A DNA stretch of 37,776 nucleotides, from positions 1 through 37,776 of IMG/VR virus record IMGVR_UViG_3300039307_000112; one strand, 5' to 3'. The DNA comes from a virus. The translations under genes were made by a program, and so were the position numbers. Of the stretch, positions 37,212 to 37,776 are shown piece by piece (within the stretch, counting starts at the first letter, position 1; each line of letters begins with the position of its first letter). The notes below the pieces were generated by a model. That model searched no databases. It was not told the origin of the DNA and saw only the letters and a list, made by a program, of their open reading frames with translations.

Positions 37212-37776
37212 TCAGCTCAGGTTGAAGAGTAGCGTCGTGAGGCAGTTGGTGCCGTCGTAAATGAAGGTCAGCACGTCGAGAGCGTTCGGAGCGTTGGTGA
37301 GCGTCACCGCGCCCGCCCCTCCGTTCACCACTTTCCAGGTGCATCCGGTACCCAGGATCAAGCCTTCGCCTCCCGTTCCATCCTGGATGAGTTTCAGGAC
37401 GTAATTCCCGCCTATAACGGGGTTGGTGATGTTCAGCGTTCGGCTTCCGGAGTGAACTGTAAAGGTGAGTGTGGCTTGAGCGTTCAGGACGCTAGCAATG
37501 GCCCAAGTGACGGTTCCAGAATCGACCTGGCTGTCGATTGTGCTGGCTTTCATCATCGCGGGGGCCACGTGCGCGGTGGCGATAGTTGCGGCTACGCTGC
37601 CTGATCCGCTCGCAGTCACATCTCCCGTCAAGGCGGTAATGCCTGTGCCCGTAGGGACACTCCATGTGGCTCCAGCTCCGAGATACTTGCCCGCCGCCGC
37701 GTCGCCGGTGGCCGGTGCCGGTACAAGTCCTGTGGTTCCGCCGCTGCCTGAATCCCCGGTGAACGAGGCTCCGGTG
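37212..37776 (-). CDS. Fibre/adhesin, C-terminal part (continues from 1-1788)
   Basis: This is the 3' part of the fibre gene. The frame is open from 37776 down to the stop at 37212. It carries the second half of the last 62-aa repeat, then a GDVTASGSGSVAATIA segment typical of phage tail-fibre tips, then a compact beta-rich tip (VNGGAGAVTLTNAPNALDV, FIYDGTNCL). The tip resembles C-terminal trimerising knobs of phage fibres. I infer receptor or surface binding. The stop lies 7 bp upstream of the start of the LRR gene at 37204, so the two are probably co-transcribed. Positions 37737-37776 are the duplicated closure sequence. Confidence 0.85.
   Translation of the reverse strand, partial: TGASFTGDSGSGGTTGLVPAPATGDAAAGKYLGAGATWSVPTGTGITALTGDVTASGSGSVAATIATAHVAPAMMKASTIDSQVDSGTVTWAIASVLNAQATLTFTVHSGSRTLNITNPVIGGNYVLKLIQDGTGGEGLILGTGCTWKVVNGGAGAVTLTNAPNALDVLTFIYDGTNCLTTLLFNLS
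37737..37776. repeat. 40-bp terminal repeat of positions 1-40
   Basis: The last 40 bases equal the first 40. Circular closure removes them and restores the fibre gene frame (596 codons plus 175 codons including the stop). The genome is therefore circular, or circularly permuted, at about 37,736 bp. Confidence 0.9.

Overview
The window looks like the complete genome of a circular DNA virus, or a virus-like element, of a high-GC Gram-negative bacterium. Its last 40 bases repeat its first 40 exactly. Closing the circle there (about 37,736 bp) joins the two ends of one long minus-strand fibre gene in frame. The host is not identified. Export signals (Sec and Tat), Shine-Dalgarno (SD) sites, sigma70-like promoters and a soil-type gene complement fit Acidobacteriota or a similar phylum, but this is only a weak inference. 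I found no integrase, repressor, CRISPR array or insertion sequence.

Layout. (1) About 9223 down to 1816, minus strand: an early or accessory operon of tightly overlapping small genes. It includes an HNH protein, many Cys-rich (zinc-ribbon) proteins and a large SF2 helicase fused to a DNA methyltransferase. (2) 9223-9834: a divergent control region with a small KGG-type basic protein. (3) 9834-12333, plus strand: a replication-initiator-like winged-helix protein and small followers. (4) 16473 down to 12321, minus strand: a 508-aa Pro-rich coiled-coil protein, small zinc proteins and an FkbM methyltransferase. (5) 16623-32595, plus strand: a long late operon. It begins with a transglutaminase-fold protein, continues with a run of small membrane proteins, then an HNH protein, a double glycosyltransferase, a very basic membrane protein, a probable major capsid protein, a series of related beta-rich proteins and a membrane-anchored lytic transglycosylase. 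(6) 32614-36440, plus strand: small membrane proteins, an initiator-like tRNA, a second glycosyltransferase, a papain-like protein, a holin-like peptide and an RlpA-like protein. (7) 37736 down to 36446, joined across the origin to 1788 down to 1, minus strand: a Sec-exported repeat fibre and a Tat-exported leucine-rich-repeat protein.

Taken together, this does not read as a tailed phage: I recognise no terminase, portal, tape measure, tail tube or baseplate. Instead there are many one-helix membrane proteins with basic C-terminal tails and a recurring Arg-rich RG[L/M/I]G motif, a transglycosylase that is itself membrane anchored, and at least seven copies of one beta-rich domain in consecutive genes. 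My working model is a tailless, possibly membrane-containing virus with jelly-roll-like capsid and spike proteins, a glycan-decorating module (two glycosyltransferases and FkbM) and perhaps proteolytic maturation at RGxG sites. The gene calls are mostly firm; the model is inference.
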